A stretch of 48,041 bases of DNA from Mesostigma viride (lineage: Eukaryota; Streptophyta; Mesostigmatophyceae; Mesostigmatales; Mesostigmataceae): contig RPFO01000497.1 of assembly GCA_009746045.1 (NCBI GenBank), positions 665,001-713,041 on the forward strand, given 5' to 3'. Positions 10,460-20,257 of the stretch are shown here, piece by piece. Position numbers and translations under genes: made by a program. The notes below the pieces were generated by a model. The model saw only the letters and a program-made list of their open reading frames with translations. It had not been told where the DNA came from and made no database searches. How positions within the stretch are numbered: the stretch's first letter is position 1; every line of letters begins with the position of its first letter.

Positions 10460-11500
10460 TCTTTTTTTCTGGCTTCGCTGCTTAGGTGCTGTCTGCGTCG
10501 CCCTGGTGTTGTGAATGTCCGATTGCAGCAGTCGCACGGGTATCCATTAGTTGGTACAGGTTGTGCCCTCTCGTGCTCCCTCTGCTCGGCATAAGCCGGG
10601 TGCAGGTTGTACTGCGGGGTCACCTCAGTTTCTTCTTTTTCTTCATTTTCACATTCCCCTTCCTCTGAATCCTCGCCTTTGTCACTGTCCTCGCTCTCCA
10701 CCACATTTTCTGAGTCGCCGCTCGATTCATCGCCTAGAATGAAGTTTCTGTTCCGTGTGGTGCGCGGGTTAAGCTCGTCGGCGGCGACGTCGTCGTCTTC
10801 ATACTCATGCCGGGGTTGGCGGGCCGACGGCGTCTGGCTTCTCCAGCTTGACCCGCTTCGGTGTGCCGGGTTTTTCGTCTTCGCCATCGTTAGATGCTGA
10901 GGTTAAGTCGATAGTAGTTCGCGATTCGGACTGCGATCCGGACACGCTGGCGTCGTTCAGTGTATCCGTGAGAAAGGCCTCTTTGTCGGGATCCACCCGG
11001 TGCACCGGTAGCTGCGTTTCCCTGGGTCGGGTCACGGTGGAGAGTAGGAGGGGGAGCAGAGGCTCCAGCTCAGCCGGTAAGTTCAGGCTGATTGTGTGGC
11101 AAAGATCGTTGAACTCTTTAACGCGCTCTTCCTTTATCTTTTTGGCACGCTCGTGGTTCGCGGACACAGTCTTCACATTCTGTTCGTACGAAGTATCGAT
11201 ATTGTTACTGTGAATCTTGCGCGCGGCCAGCAGTTGCCTGAATAGGACAGCCTCCGCTTTCGCGGCCTTGTCCAGGCTATCTTTCTTCGCCTTCAGACTG
11301 TAGGAGATGTCTTTCGAATACCGATCGAGATTCACGAGTTTGGAGCGAATCACTGGGTGGTTGGCCAGCTCCTCCATTGTTCGCTGTGGAGGTAGTCGGC
11401 TGAGTTGGTGGTTCAGAGCCCACCGGTCCCGCCACGTTTTAATAATCTTCGTAGATTTTCGAGTGCAGCGGCGTTCTTCCATTGGTTCATAATCCTCCAC
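10460..11500 (-). CDS. N-terminal region of HUH gene 1 (frameshifted)
   Basis: Two overlapping frames make this region. The upstream one (from the ATG at 11500) encodes about 230 residues of charged, coiled-coil-like sequence with many Lys/Glu. The downstream one (to 10460) encodes an acidic Ser/Glu/Asp stretch followed by a zinc-finger-like motif, C-x2-C-x12-H (YPCDCC...RRRQHLSS), just before the splice donor; a second zinc-binding His is not obvious. The switch between frames lies within 10805-10887 and needs a one-base change. I saw no convincing intron there, so either this copy is decayed or the assembly has an indel. Joining to the HUH exon is supported by the splice sites. The coiled-coil part has no family I recognise and could be a separate gene. 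Confidence 0.6.
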
Positions 11501-12317
11501 GCTTGCTTCGGGTTCAGACTCTTATCCCATTGGTCCGCGGACCATGTCCTGTTGTATATGCGCCGGGATGTGCGCTGGCATGTGCTTTCCAAATTTTATT
11601 CTTCCTTCCAATCGTGCGTGTCCATTTGGAATCCAATGCCTCTGATGCGGATCTGAATATGGGATATTCTTCTTCCTTCCACAGATTCTGTCGTTTCGTT
11701 TTTTCGTGGGACGCTGTCCAGTAGTATGCGCTGTCATGTCCTTTCCAGAATGTCCTTTCCGAATGTTTTGTTCCGTTTTTGTATCCAATCGTGCGTCTCC
11801 ATTTCGATTCCATGATAATTTTTTCCTCCGATCGTCCGTTTCGAATCTGATTGCCTTTCATGCGAATCTTTATCCCTCTGTCCATGACTTGGCGTTTCAT
11901 TTTTTCGTCCAATCCTGAGTGTTCATTACCTCCTGTTCATAGCCTTTCCCTATGATTTGGCGTTTCATCTCTGATGTCGTACGCTGTGTACGACTTATAT
12001 CAGTAGCACGTCCCGCCACAGACGAGCTTCCGTGTTGTACACTTGTCTTCTCCCGGTTAGGGCTAAGTTTGCAAAAAACAAAAGTCCTAAGTCGAAACCA
12101 TTTTTTCCGCCTGTTGTCTCGAGACCAGGCAAGTTGAAAACTTCAATTTTTCAAATTTTCATTAAATGTCACAAATAACCAAAATGTGCAATGCAACATC
12201 AAGCATGTGACTATGACATGATTTTTCACTCATAAAATGCCGACTATCTCTGCATCCGAGTCCTCATCTGATAACATGATGTCAAGTCCACCTTGTTGTG
12301 CATGTTCGCGGAGCACT
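11501..12317. other. Noncoding spacer between the HUH genes
   Basis: No gene recognised. From about 11580 to 11960 the sequence has a loose periodicity: TCTTCCTTCCA, ATCGTGCGT or ATCGTCCGT, CCATTT, GGAATCC or GATTCC, and TTGGCGTTTCAT recur in degenerate form, so it is probably an old tandem repeat. The open frames across it are likely by-products. Confidence 0.4.
12060..12091 (-). repeat. Inverted repeat partner of 8780-8813
   Basis: GGGCTAAGTTTGCAAAAAAC followed by AAAAGTCCTAAG is the imperfect complement of the repeat near 8780. The pair delimits a ~3.3-kb segment holding HUH gene 1. Confidence 0.5.
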
Positions 12318-13090
12318 TCAGTTTGTGAGGAGCTCCTCATATGTCAATTCTGCCTCCTCACGCACAGGCTTGCGTATCTCTTCAATGATGGCATCTATGT
12401 CAAAATAGCCCGCGCCTTGGGGAGCTGCGTCAGAGGCGCGCTCCTCGCGCTGGGCGGCACGTGCGTCGGGAAATGCCGCGTCTAGTTCATCTGATTCAAA
12501 GTACCGCTCTAGATCTCGCGGATTGAAAAGGGCACGCTCCAAGCCGCGACCCGCGGTTGTCAAGGAATGTTCGCCAATCCTAGGTTCTACCATGATTTCA
12601 AAGGCGGCCTGCACTCGTGGATAGTCAAGGCCCTTGCCAGCCAAAAACCTGGAGTCTAGTGAATAACGTCCAGATTTGAACATGTGGGCTAGCGTCTTGA
12701 TCAAGTTGGGTCTCAAGCTAATGCTGTTGTGGTGCTTGAACCAGTAAACTGCCGCGCCGGTCCAGCAAATTATAAGCCGTGAGACAACATCTACCCTTAA
12801 TTTAATGCAGGGGAGCCGTGTAACAAATATTCCACACGGCCTTCCTCCTTCTCCTGCTCATCGATATCATGACAATACAAAACTTCAAAGCCATCATGCT
12901 CTTCGGTCTTGAGCAAATACCCGATCATGCCGGAATAGTTCAGCTTGTGACTTGGCTTCACCTGCCCGCCGTGCCATGATAGATGGTCTACCCTTGTCAT
13001 AATTTCCTTGTTCATCAACAGGTTCCCCCCATCCTAGGAGCTCCTTCAGTTTCTTCTTCACGGCAGCAATAGACGTAGCTTGGACATCAA
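12318..13090 (-). pseudogene. HUH endonuclease gene 2, 3' part
   Basis: This is the C-terminal part of a second HUH endonuclease, similar throughout to gene 1. It starts directly at the TTAA element with residues equivalent to those just after motif 2, continues to motif 3 (SGMIGYLLK, about 12930-12904) and through conserved blocks such as EEGR-x2-YL-x2-GSP and a ...SL/IDSRFL... segment, ending at 12318. It is broken by single-base frameshifts: one at a G6 run near 13027-13032 and one near 12797-12810. Between these the homology to gene 1 continues in another frame. Length and order match gene 1, so it was a full gene before the insertion and indels. Confidence 0.75.
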
Positions 13091-15014
13091 TTAAGGGGAC
13101 TCGGCGCGGCGAATATTTTCCGCGCCAAAAAAATTCCGCGGTACCCTCCGTACCGTGAAAAGTGGGTGCACGGTGCGCGCACCCCTCGCGGAAGTGGCCA
13201 TGGCGACTGCTTTTAGACGAAACGTGACAAATCTGGCTCGCAGAAAGCAGAAAAAATGCTCGATTGTTGGAGAAAATTAGTTACTGATTCCACTTTATGG
13301 TGGGATGGTTGCGATCTGTAATGTCGCGGGCTTTTTTTCTTTACCATCGGCAGGGGGGGTCCGGCCTGAATTTCTGTCGGGATGAATAAAGTTTAGTGGA
13401 TGCCTGCCGGTGTGATTGTCGATTGTTGCCAGTTTTGATGGTCGTAAGAAAAGCTAGTTTAATGATGTTTCTAAAGCCGTAAAAATTCCCGCTGCTATCT
13501 TTACCTTCCCGGCGGTCATTTTGCGGTAAGATAACATTAGGCCTGCGCGATGCGCGCCCGACCTCTCCATGAAAGGGTGGCCTTTCTTGTGCGCCTGGGC
13601 ACGAATAAATGCCCGTAATGGTACGTTCTTGTATTAAACGTCTTAAGATAGCGTTTTCCTGCTTTCTTAGCTCGTTGAGCGTAACCTTTTTGCCTTCTTT
13701 CCGGCCAGATGCAGCCATGAAGTTGCGGGTCCTGGCGCTGCATCGCTGGATTCCTGGATGTTTTTTAGCAAGTTCGTCTGTGACGTGGCTGGCTTGCTGC
13801 AGCGCGTGGCCCACAACCTGTCGGGAAGGTGTAATGCTTTTATTTCCATGCTTCTCTGAAATTTCTTTTGCTTTATAGACAGTTGTGTTCGAGGAAATTC
13901 ACGCGGTCTTCCTAAGCAGCGGCATCATTTTCCCCAGACACTGACGAGCTGGCACCTGTCTCCTAATGAAAGTGGCTCGTGCTTGTTAGAAAGGAGGCAG
14001 TGTGCATTTTGCGGGACACAATGCTTTGGTGACACATGCGTCAGGTAGGTTGTTCCAATGGTCTCTTCACCTTTCCCACTGAGTAAATGATAGCCTTTGT
14101 CATGCTAACCAGAGCAGCTAGCCACTGGTTGGCTGGATAAAAAGTCAGCTTATTTTCTCTTTATATACTGCGTGTGTGGTCCTCCACATGTCCGGCTTGT
14201 TGGGCATTTTGTAAGAGGGTTTTTAATGTGTTGTTGGGTGGAACAACTTGGTTGTTGGCACAAAATCACACATTATTAGCCTGAGATAGGCATGACATAT
14301 GCTGCTCAGGCGTGTCGTCCTACCAGCCTTGTTGTTAAGGGTAGACTCACAAGGCTGGCTGTGCCGATATGGAGGGGTGGGGCGTATGACGCTCCGGACA
14401 TCCTCCTCACACTCCGTGATCAAAGTGGGCATGTTTTTGGGTGTCTAGGGTAGCAAAACAGATGTCATTTTGGCTCAGCACTAGCTCAATTCTCTTTTAG
14501 CGTCTACCCAGGTAGCATCACAGGAAAATCAATAACTTGAGCTACGCTTGCATGTCAGAATGAGCTCAAACTTTGGGGTTGTGTTTCCCCCCACTCAGTG
14601 GAATTTCGCATGTATGGATGACCCCATTCGATGTGTTGATGATTTGATTTATTTTTTTTGGCTCAAAAAAGTACCCCTTTTGCGGGGAAATTAATAACTC
14701 AAACAAATGTGACCATTTTGACCATGTGAATAGCCCAGATTTTTTAGAAGTGGGGGAACTTTGCAGGAATGTATGGGCAGGTCATTTGGATAAGTGGTTT
14801 GTCTTGGGCAAAATATCTCATAGATAGCGTCTTTTTCTATTTTTAGCTCGCCACCGGTGCGTGGTTGGGGGTAGTACCCCCAACAAGTGGTGGCATGAAT
14901 GTCCAAACATCATATTTATGGTACTCAATCATCACTAGATGGTTCCCAAGTGCATTGGAACTGATATTCATTAAAGTCAGTTTTTCAGGCTTTTGGACGT
15001 GCGAGTCCCCTTAA
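13091..15014. mobile_element. TTAA-flanked transposon inserted in HUH gene 2
   Basis: TTAA at 13091-13094 and 15011-15014 bracket an element whose ends are the inverted repeats GGGGACTCG... and ...CGAGTCCCC. On the minus strand the host codons before it read CAT GTT CAC ATG TTA A and those after it TT GAT GTC. Removing the element with one TTAA gives an unbroken H-V-H-M-L-I-D, matching gene 1 in sequence and position. TTAA duplication is used by piggyBac and Kolobok-type elements; the GG-starting end looks more like Kolobok, but this is tentative. No transposase is recognised, so it is probably non-autonomous. Confidence 0.85.
13341..13814 (-). CDS. Hypothetical 157-residue ORF in the TTAA element
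   Basis: This is the only sizeable frame inside the TTAA element. Its middle is helix-forming and charged (about residues 45-75: GRKEGKKVTLNELRKQENAI...), and it ends in a basic, Pro-containing tail. I recognise no DDE transposase motif. It could be a fragment of the element's original gene, a captured host exon, or chance. Confidence 0.25.
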   Translation of the reverse strand: MGHALQQASHVTDELAKKHPGIQRCSARTRNFMAASGRKEGKKVTLNELRKQENAILRRLIQERTITGIYSCPGAQERPPFHGEVGRASRRPNVILPQNDRREGKDSSGNFYGFRNIIKLAFLTTIKTGNNRQSHRQASTKLYSSRQKFRPDPPCRW

Positions 15015-15315
15015 CATGTGAACATGCTTGTGCATCTCTAGCTCTCCTTCTTCTACGATAGACATCCCCTTTCCCCCATTATTCCCATGAAATGCTTCGA
15101 TCTTGCCGATCTTCAGGATCCAAGTCACGTCCGCCACCTGAAATCGAAATGTGCAAGGTAAGGGTCTTCACAACTGCGGGTCCACGTTTCCGCTTGGGGC
15201 GCAAGGGCACAAAGTCCTCCGTCTCTATGCCTTCCACATCATTGCGCTCCTCTGCATCGTGCTCGCTGCGCATGTTGTTTGCCGCTTCACGTTCCTCAAG
15301 TCGCTGCCTTGCAGC
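15015..15315 (-). pseudogene. HUH endonuclease gene 2, 5' part with HVH motif
   Basis: This exon begins at a 3' splice acceptor (TTTTACAG, AG at 15317-15316) equivalent to that of gene 1. It encodes a charged linker, then motif 1 (LTLHISISGGGRDLDPED), then after a one-base frameshift near 15105 the segment GGKGMSIVEEGELEMHKHVHM. The last residues hold a classic H-V-H metal-binding motif (15026-15018). The exon stops at the TTAA element, inserted two codons after the motif. I could not find its upstream exons or a zinc-finger segment in 15316-16400, so the gene may also be 5'-truncated. Confidence 0.75.
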
Positions 15316-15782
15316 CCTGTAAAATGCACCAAATATGTCAACAACATGCATACACAATTCAAGGTTGTTACCAACTACAATATTTTTCTTAACACATAAA
15401 ACATGCAAGGCTTGGGTAAATAATTATAAATCAGATTTTATTTAAATAAAACAGATTTTTTTACCAACTATAAAACATGACATTAATTAAAATCATGAAC
15501 GGCTTGTGTGAATGCATGGCTCCATGGGCATCGGCGGGTGTGCACTCACGCATAAATTAATTAATTAATAGACACATGACTGCGTCACGTGAGCATAAGT
15601 CCTCAGTGCGAGGGGAACATGGGATGGAATGGATTAAAAAATTTAAATTAAATTATAACATGCCTCCGTTGGGAGATCATGTCGCACATATTCCATGATG
15701 GGTGGGTGGATCGAGTGGAGGAAGCCGCGTAATCGAACTAACCTAACTCTAAGCTATCTAGTCTAGAAAAAGCCTAACTACA
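15316..15782. other. Noncoding, A/T-rich
   Basis: The start (minus strand) is the intron of HUH gene 2. The rest is A/T-rich, with TTAATTAATTAA near 15556 and no gene recognised. Confidence 0.4.
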
Positions 15783-15885
15783 CTACTCATCAAAACGCCT
15801 CCTCCTCTTGGGGGGAGGTGGCTTCTTGCCCACAGGGTCTGGCGTGTGAGCCTTGACAATCTGCTGCCATGCACCGCGTCTTGTT
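15783..15885 (-). CDS. Candidate terminal exon with basic C-terminus
   Basis: On the minus strand a strong pyrimidine tract (CTCTCTCTCCC) and GCAG precede 15885. The following 103 bases encode RGAWQQIVKAHTPDPVGKK, then a Pro run and KRRRRFDE before TAG at 15785-15783. A basic cluster near a C-terminus looks like a nuclear localisation signal. It may be the last exon of the PHD-like/Gln-rich gene upstream on this strand, but no transcript evidence joins them. Confidence 0.35.
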
Positions 15886-16500
15886 CTGCATGGCAGTCCA
15901 AAGAAGGGAGAGAGAGGGGATGCGGTGTTACAACTGGGCTGGGACCACTAGGTCGTCCAGCAACATCTGGGTGTAGTTCGTGACATGTTTCCCTACCCGT
16001 TTGGGAATGCCCTTGGGGCCAGGCCAGGTCAGAATGTGCCGCCCTGGCTGGCCAAGCCGCTGGGGGCCTGGGTGGTTTTACCGGATTAGGATACATTTTT
16101 TTGTCTAGGATACATTTGATGCACTGTGCAGTTTTCAGATGTGTTTGAGGGGGTTGATTGCGCCTAACATGCATTTTATTGAAGCAATGAGTTTCCCAAG
16201 ATATACATGATATAAACTAAGACAATTGACCCATTAAGGCAATGAGACAACATCAATAAGACAACATATGCCAATTGAATAAGACAACTCAACCTTACAG
16301 GACGTTGGGCCATCATACGTCCGGAATAATTGTCTCACTTATTACATAACCAAACTTTTTGAGGGATCGCCATGGTTGCATGGTTTCAACACATGCGCCC
16401 TGCACTCATGTGCATCAAAGGTGTTGCGTCTAGTGCCAACTCAGTGTCAAAGAACTGATTCAATCATATTTCCCGTGTGGCCATGAAGGCCCACATGAGT
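15886..16500. other. Noncoding between candidate exons
   Basis: No gene recognised. If the exon at 15783-15885 belongs to the upstream gene, this stretch is intronic. Confidence 0.35.
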
Positions 16501-16579
16501 TAAACATGGCCGAGAGTGATTGCATCATCCTTCTTGGCGACATCGGTCTTGACGACGTCGATGGGGAAGACGGCAGCAC
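16501..16579 (-). CDS. Candidate downstream exon of the PHD-like/Gln-rich gene
   Basis: The acceptor TTCACATGCAG ends at 16580. The next bases encode AAVFPIDVVKTDVAKKDDAI..., then a stop, in one frame. In the frame that follows directly from the upstream exon they encode a Ser/Pro/Arg-rich tail. The first reads more like a protein, but the phase of the proposed splice favours the second, so the true frame is unresolved. Confidence 0.4.
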
Positions 16580-16679
16580 CTGCATGTGAACAAAAGAATC
16601 CATGAATTGTGGCATCCAAAGGCAACAACATATTAGCATCCCATTGAACACGCAGCCACGCTGACCCGGCCATCCAGCC

Positions 16680-16890
16680 GCCCACGCAGCCACAAAGCCA
16701 GCCAGCCACGCAGTGACGCACCCACCCAGCCACACATCCACGCATCCACGCACCCGGCACCCCCCCCCAGCCAGCCAGCCACGCAGCCACGCAGCCACGC
16801 AGCAACGCAGCCACGCAGCCACGGAGCAGCGCAGCCACGCAGCCACGCAGCCACACAGCCACGCACCCTCCTTTCCAGCCAAGCAGCCAC
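16680..16890 (+). repeat. CAGCCACG minisatellite
   Basis: Tandem, slightly degenerate units of CAGCCACG (also CAGCAACG and CAGTCACA). Confidence 0.85.
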
Positions 16891-16907
16891 GCAGTCACAC
16901 AGTCAAC

Positions 16908-17030
16908 CCCCCCCATCCCCCCCCCCCCCCCCCCCCCCCCACCCCCCACCCCACCCACCCACCCACCCACCCACCCACCCACCCACCCCACCCACCCACC
17001 CCACCCACCCACCCCACCCACTCAACACTA
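16908..17030 (+). repeat. C-rich CCCACC microsatellite
   Basis: A poly-C run followed by repeated CCCACC and CACCC units. The complementary G-rich strand could in principle form G-quadruplexes. Confidence 0.85.
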
Positions 17031-17044
17031 CACGAATGACTCAC

Positions 17045-17641
17045 AAAGAACTGCTGCACCACCGATGATCCCTGCGGGAACTGCTCTGCTGCCGACGGTC
17101 CCTGCGAAAACTGCTGCAGTGCCGACCATGCCTGTGGAATCTGCCACATTGCCGACGCTGCCTGCGGGAACTGAAGCGCTGCTGGTGACGCCAGCTGTAA
17201 CTGAAGTGCTCCCGACGATGCCTGCGGGAACTGCTGTGTTGCCGGTGACGCCAGCTGTAGATGAAGCACTGCCGACGATGCCTGCGGGAACTGCTGCTGC
17301 TGCTGCGGGAACTGCTGCTGCTGCTGCGGGAACTGCTGCTGCTGCTGCGGGAACTGCTGCTGCTGCTGCGGGAACTGCTGCTGCTGCTGCGGGAACTGCT
17401 GCTGCTGCTGCGGGAACTGCTGCTGCTGCTGCGGGAACTGCTGCTGCTGCTGCGGGAACTGCTGCTGCTGCTGCGGGAACTGCTGCTGCTGCTGCGGGAA
17501 CTGCTGCTGCTGCTGCGGGAACTGCTGCTGCTGCTGCGGGAACTGCTGGTGCTGCTGCTGCTGCGGCGGCGGCGGCTGCGGGAACTGCTGCTGCTGTTGC
17601 TGTAGCTGTTGCTGTAGCTGTTGCTGTTGCTGTTGTTGTTG

Positions 17642-17711
<70 letters not shown>

Positions 17712-19184
17712 AGTTGCTGCTGCAGTTGCTGCTGCTGCTGCTGCAGTTGCTGCTCCAGCTGGACCACTTGTTTCTGCACCTCTTGACGCAGCTGCAAACC
17801 AAGCTCTTCAACCTTCTTGCTTTGGTTCTCCATAGCTCGTTGCATCTCTCTCATCGTCTGTTCCACGCCCACCAGTACGGGGGTCGGCGGCGGCAGCGGC
17901 TGGGTACGCTCTGGCTGGGTGCGCTCTGGCTGCCGGCGTTTCTCTGCCGGCTGGGAGGACTTGGCTTTGCTGTTCCGCTTGGGTCGCTGTTGTGCGTTGG
18001 TGACGTCCACCAAAGGCGTGGCTGCCTCTGGGGGCTTCACTGTGGGCGGGGGGGCACGCACTCGCATCCCCCGGCTAGGCGCCGGAGACCACGCCGCTGC
18101 AGCAGGACCTGAATACAAGGCAAGGGCGGGGTCCCTAGGAAATCCTGTTGTCAAGATGCATGGGACCTCAGCGAGGAAGTCCCATGTCATCTGGGACACC
18201 AGCTCACCTTGGTGCGACTGGGCCCAGGCGAGAGTGCGCTCAATACGCTCGTTTCGCGCACTCTCCGGAAATGTGTCAACTACCTTGAATCCGGGGATGT
18301 GCCCAGTGGCAGGGTCACGATCGACGACCATGCACACCACATCTGTCATCTTGATGGTAGAGGATCTCCCCCGTGCCGCATTTGTGTATGCCGATTTTAA
18401 TGTTTTCTTTGTTGTGTAGGTCGTTTGGGCGACCAGCACCGCTTGCAGCTGTTTGTCGATGGTGAGGCCCCCCACCACCACCCCGAGGGTATCCCAGCCA
18501 GAAATTTCCACGACAGACAGTGCCATCGGTCCACTGCGGCTAAAAGACCTTGCAGTAGGGACCGGCGTGCCATCGTCCCGCTTTTCAGGAACGCCGGCCT
18601 CAGGTAGTAGAGGGGAAGAGAACAGAGCCTCCTTAGTGGCGTCCAGCCCCGAACCCGGGTTTGAATGACCATGCTCGTCGGCAGGACGCTGAGGAGACAT
18701 CGCGGAATCTTTCTCGTTTGTCGCATTTGCAGCCCCATCATGATGGAAGTCATCCTCTGCCATTGCAGCTTCATCATCACAACCGACATCATCATCGAAA
18801 TTCAGGTCATCCTCGGTGACGGGCGTGCGAAACGAATTATCCGGGCACGTCTGGGCTGATAGTGGAAGGCTCCGTGGGCTTAATGTTGCTAGTGTGCCCT
18901 GGCTGCTCGAGCGTGGCGCACGGCTGGCATCGTGGAGGGCCGCCGCAGTCAGAGCATTGCCATTCCGTGCCGTCACCGTCGTCTGCGTGCCTGAAAATAT
19001 GCGTACAGATGCCGTGCAGGACCTTGCCACATCGGCCGGCGCATTGGTGGTTTGCACCGGCCAAAAAATCTACTTTCATGGCACCAGGTTTCTTTCCTAG
19101 CACCCATTTTCTACAATCGTCCCCGGCATAACACAAATCACTCAATTCGTCCATGTCATCGCTTCGGCTATCAGCATCGGGCAT
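17045..19184 (-). CDS. PHD-like Cys/His protein with Gln-rich C-terminus
   Basis: Starting at ATG 19184, the N-terminal ~115 residues carry a Cys/His pattern (LCYAGDDC, CAGRC, HGIC, then WQCSDC) resembling a PHD- or RING-type zinc-binding domain. That frame stops at 18837 and coding continues in the overlapping frame, so a one-base shift near 18840-18890 is needed. The second part has an acidic linker, a ~130-residue conserved-looking domain (around GGLTIDKQLQAVLVAQTTY and FKVVDTFPESARNERIERTL), a Lys/Pro-rich linker, a coiled coil (VEQTMREMQRAMENQ...) and a long Gln tract. It ends in about 12 repeats of PQQQQQF and short QFPQASS-type repeats. I recognise no catalytic domain; a nuclear chromatin or transcription role is only a guess. 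It is divergent from the DUF7869 gene, about 1.1 kb away. Confidence 0.55.
17283..17548 (-). repeat. 21-bp coding minisatellite (PQQQQQF)
   Basis: About twelve copies of GGGAACTGCTGCTGCTGCTG-type units, 21 bp each, encoding a Gln-rich heptad in the gene on the minus strand. The period keeps the frame. Confidence 0.9.
17596..17755 (-). repeat. CAG/CTG and CAA tract encoding polyglutamine
   Basis: A nearly pure CTG run (minus strand CAG) from about 17650 to 17710, flanked by mixed CTG/TTG codons. It encodes an uninterrupted Gln stretch within the Gln-rich C-terminus. Confidence 0.9.
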
Positions 19185-19339
19185 AGTTCCCGTGGCTAGT
19201 GCCCATCACCTTCCACCTTGAGCGGGGCGAAGTCACGAATTCAAGCGCGAAGTGCATTTGAATCAAGCGGGAACTGGGTGACACTGCTTGAAGACGTGCA
19301 GCTCCAAGGCATGCAAATGATGCAATGTATCAAAGATAC

Positions 19340-19735
19340 GATACGCAAAGTTCAGGTGTTCAGGTGAAGCCGTGAAGACGTGAAGCCGTGAAGCCGTGAA
19401 GACGTGGTGAAGACAGGTGAAGACGCGGTGAAGACGTGAAGACGTGAAGACGTGAAGACGTGAAGACACGATACGGCAAGTTCAGGTGAAGTTCAGGTGT
19501 TCAGGTGAAGCCGTGAAGACGTGAAGCCGTGAAGCCGTGAAGACGTGGTGAAGACAGGTGAAGACGCGGTGAAGACGTGAAGACGTGAAGACGTGCATGC
19601 AAGGTATCAAAGATACGATACGCGGCAAGTTCAGGTGAAGTCGTGAAGACGTGAAGACGTGAAGACGTGAAGACGTGAAGACGTGAAGACGTGAAGACGT
19701 GAAGACCAGGACTGTCACATGAAGACTGGGACGTG
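19340..19735 (+). repeat. GTGAAGACG minisatellite with ~140-bp duplication
   Basis: Nine-base units (GTGAAGACG, with GTGAAGCCG and GTGGTGAAGACAG variants). A larger segment beginning AAGTTCAGGTGTTCAGGTGA occurs at about 19349 and 19491. No coding. Confidence 0.9.
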
Positions 19736-19789
19736 AAGACAAGTTGCAGCACTCAGCCGCAGCAGTCGCACGCAGGTAGAAACGAGTAT

Positions 19790-20257
19790 TGCTGCTTGAA
19801 TCTGTCAAGACCCCATCGAATGTAAAACAGGTTTTTCGTAAAGAAATCCGATGTGTGGGCGGGCTTTACATAGTTGCGATTTCTGGCCTGCGATTTCTGG
19901 CCTGCGCTGGTTGTCTCTTTGATAGTGCTTCTGCCCAAGCACTACCGGGTGTAAAACAGTATACTTCTTGAAGAAATCAGTTGGGGCTTTGTTGGGCGTC
20001 ACATTTGACCGGTGGGCGGAGTTTCCTGCTTCTGTGAAGGCGCCATCGAATGTAGATCAGTAGATTTTCTAAAGAAATCTGAGGTGTGGGCGGGGCCTTT
20101 ATTGCTTGTGTCCATCCACCACCGGATGTAGAACAGTAGACTTATTATTGAAGAAATCAGTTTGGGGCTTTGTTGGGCGCCACATTTGAGCGGTGGGCGG
20201 GGTTTCTTGCTTCTGTCCAAGCACCACCGGGTGTAATACAGTAGATTTCCTATTAAC
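19790..20257 (+). repeat. Repeats upstream of the DUF7869 gene
   Basis: Imperfect units recur up to the start codon. One type has CACCGGGTGTAA-ACAGTA, GAAGAAATCAGT, TTGGGGCTTTGTTGGGCG and GGTGGGCGG-GTTTC. The other has CCATCGAATGTA, AAAGAAATC and TGTGGGCGGG. They alternate about every 100-130 bp. They lie exactly where promoter and 5'UTR of the gene at 20258 should be, so they may be regulatory, but no function can be shown. Confidence 0.6.

Larger units (their letters stand above)
16580..17044 (-). other. Candidate intron made of minisatellite
   Basis: The donor GTGAGT at 17044-17039 follows the Gln-rich coding region and the acceptor ends at 16580. The interior is almost wholly repetitive: 16680-16890 is built of CAGCCACG units, and 16908-17030 is a C-rich tract of CCCACC units with a homopolymer C run. 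Frames through it are repeat artefacts. Confidence 0.5.

Noticed and set aside
11514-11912. Coding gene between the HUH genes
   Set aside because: The frame lies across a degenerate tandem repeat and the same segments are open in two frames.
13091-15014. Intron in HUH gene 2
   Set aside because: The boundaries are TTAA with inverted repeats, not usable GT-AG sites in the right phase. A TTAA insertion explains both flanks and frame exactly.
17065-17835. Ala-, Leu- and Ser-rich ORFs over the CTG tract
   Set aside because: They are shadow frames of the Gln-rich gene on the minus strand.
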